A DNA stretch of 16,437 nucleotides from Acetoanaerobium sp041831635 (GTDB lineage Bacteria > Bacillota > Clostridia > Peptostreptococcales > Filifactoraceae). A program made the position numbers and the translations under genes. Positions 15,434 to 16,437 of this stretch are shown in pieces. Below the pieces are notes generated by a model that worked only from the letters and a program-made list of their open reading frames with translations, was not told the DNA's origin and made no database searches. The DNA lies in contig JBHASY010000061.1 of the NCBI GenBank assembly GCA_041831635.1, positions 1-16,437 of the forward strand, given 5' to 3'. Each line of letters opens with the position of its first letter. Position 1 is the stretch's first letter.

Positions 15434-16294
15434 TTATGCGTTTAAATTATTTTGTTGTTTGCAAGCTTTGATAACGTGCTTAGCAAGGATAGAAGTGGTA
15501 ACTGAACCTACTCCGCCAGGAACAGGAGTGATTTTTTCAGCCTTTCCTACTATGTTATCAAAGTCGGTGTCTCCGCACATATTTCCATCCGCATCTACGT
15601 TGATACCTACATCTATTACTACAGCACCTTCTTTTACCCAATTTTCTTTAACTAATCTAGGAACTCCAACGCCCACTACCACTATATCAGCATCCTTAGT
15701 CATCTTAGAGGAATCCTTAGTGAAGATATGACAAGTAGTCACAGTTGCAAATTCGTTAAGTAAAAGTATAGAAACAGGTTTACCAACAACCATAGACGCT
15801 CCAACTACAGTAACGTCTTTACCCTTTACATCCACATCGTAGAACTTAAGAATTTCCATAACCGCTGTTGGTGTACAAGGAGGAAAACCTGTTGCATCTC
15901 CCTCTGTCATTTTTCCGACATTCACAGGGCTAAAGCAGTCTACGTCTTTTTCAGGCGCTATTATGTATTTAATTACACTTTCATCAAGTTGTTGCGGTAG
16001 CGGTCTGAATATAAGCATACCGTTAACTGATGCATCGTTGTTTAACTCTTTGATTTTTGCTATGAAATCATCTTGAGTTATGTCTGCTGCAAGCTCTACT
16101 ACCTGAGTTTCTATTCCAACTTTTTTACATTTTGTTAATGCACCCTTTTCATAAGCCAGGTCATCTCCTCTGGCTCCTACTCTTACAATAGCAAGTTTTG
16201 GAGTTATCCCCTTAACTTTTAACAGTTCAACTTCTCCGATAAGTTGCTCAGTAATACTATCTGCTACCGGTTTACCTTTAATTATTTCTCCCAT
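15434..16294 (-). CDS. folD: FolD-like methylenetetrahydrofolate dehydrogenase/cyclohydrolase, divergent
   Basis: By overall sequence this is FolD (286 aa), which normally oxidises 5,10-methylene-THF and then hydrolyses methenyl-THF to 10-formyl-THF. Visible family blocks: the Tyr of the first motif (Y48), KDVD (D117, D119), PPCTPTAV, VGKPVS, GAVVIDVGIN and PVPGGVGSVT. Several key positions differ. The residue aligned without gaps to E. coli Lys54 is A52. The Gln of VQLPLP is F96 (IFRPLP). GRS is GAS (A166). The Ser after the motif His is I190 (HIFT). These suggest altered cyclohydrolase chemistry and cofactor choice. Related 'YEKGAL' and 'FRPLP' forms may exist in other Clostridia (from memory). 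GGAGG lies 9 nt before the ATG. Confidence 0.88.
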   Translation of the reverse strand: MGEIIKGKPVADSITEQLIGEVELLKVKGITPKLAIVRVGARGDDLAYEKGALTKCKKVGIETQVVELAADITQDDFIAKIKELNNDASVNGMLIFRPLPQQLDESVIKYIIAPEKDVDCFSPVNVGKMTEGDATGFPPCTPTAVMEILKFYDVDVKGKDVTVVGASMVVGKPVSILLLNEFATVTTCHIFTKDSSKMTKDADIVVVGVGVPRLVKENWVKEGAVVIDVGINVDADGNMCGDTDFDNIVGKAEKITPVPGGVGSVTTSILAKHVIKACKQQNNLNA

Positions 16295-16345
16295 TTAAAA
16301 ACGCCTCCCCATAATAAAAATTTACAATCTGGTACTGCTACAATT

Positions 16346-16351
16346 ATTATA
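16346..16351 (-). promoter_or_regulatory. Candidate -10 element of folD
   Basis: A consensus TATAAT on the minus strand lies about 52 bp before the folD ATG. The -35 region is a run of T and A with no clear match, so only the -10 is claimed. Confidence 0.4.
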
Positions 16352-16437
16352 TACTATTTTATTCGCAAAATAAATAATTATTCTAAATATATTATTTTTT
16401 ATACATAAATACTCATTATATTCATTTAGAAAATCAA

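Noticed and set aside
1..16437. Defence island, phage, insertion sequence or CRISPR array
   Set aside because: No transposase, integrase, restriction, toxin-antitoxin or spacer-repeat pattern was found; the genes are mostly housekeeping and of uniform base composition.

Overview
This is a low-GC Bacillota-type chromosomal segment, most likely from an anaerobic, Clostridia-like organism. The evidence is its AT-rich codons, strong AGGAGG-type ribosome binding sites, frequent GTG/TTG starts, an HPr kinase/phosphorylase beside a ROK sugar kinase, a PcrA-type helicase, a DUF554 protein and a TIGR01906/DUF1461-type membrane protein. I cannot fix the genus. Every supported gene is on the minus strand, so transcription runs from high to low coordinates. 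No tRNA, rRNA, insertion sequence, phage or CRISPR signal was seen.

In transcription order: folD (16294-15434) is a single-gene unit ending in a clear hairpin terminator. ridA (15321-14938) is a second single-gene unit with its own terminator. Next comes a tightly packed run of six genes: DUF554 membrane protein, uvrC, hprK, ROK glucokinase-like gene, CaCA-type cation antiporter, and the HD-domain CCA tRNA nucleotidyltransferase (14796-8029). It ends in a long, nearly continuous hairpin at 7947-8001. A patatin-like lipase gene (7775-6912) stands alone. A recognisable promoter then drives nitroreductase, pcrA, M18 aminopeptidase and a small metallophosphoesterase (6713-1791). After about 370 bp that look like a decayed gene, a two-gene unit encodes an unrecognised 336-aa protein and the start of a DUF1461 membrane protein (1417 to the left edge).

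Functionally the window is mostly housekeeping: DNA repair (uvrC, pcrA), tRNA 3' end maturation, one-carbon metabolism, imine detoxification, carbon-catabolite signalling (hprK with a sugar kinase), ion transport and peptide breakdown. I do not see an obvious new defence or mobile system.

The most unusual items are two. First, the leftmost 96 bases are an exact inverted copy of codons 36-67 of the metallophosphoesterase gene 2.1 kb away. The junction cuts the DUF1461 gene in the middle, which suggests a chimeric contig end or a genuine inverted duplication. Second, the FolD protein lacks several canonical residues: the catalytic Lys is Ala, the Gln of the QLPLP motif is Phe, and the GRS Arg and the Ser after the motif His are also replaced. 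It may therefore be a functionally different FolD subfamily.
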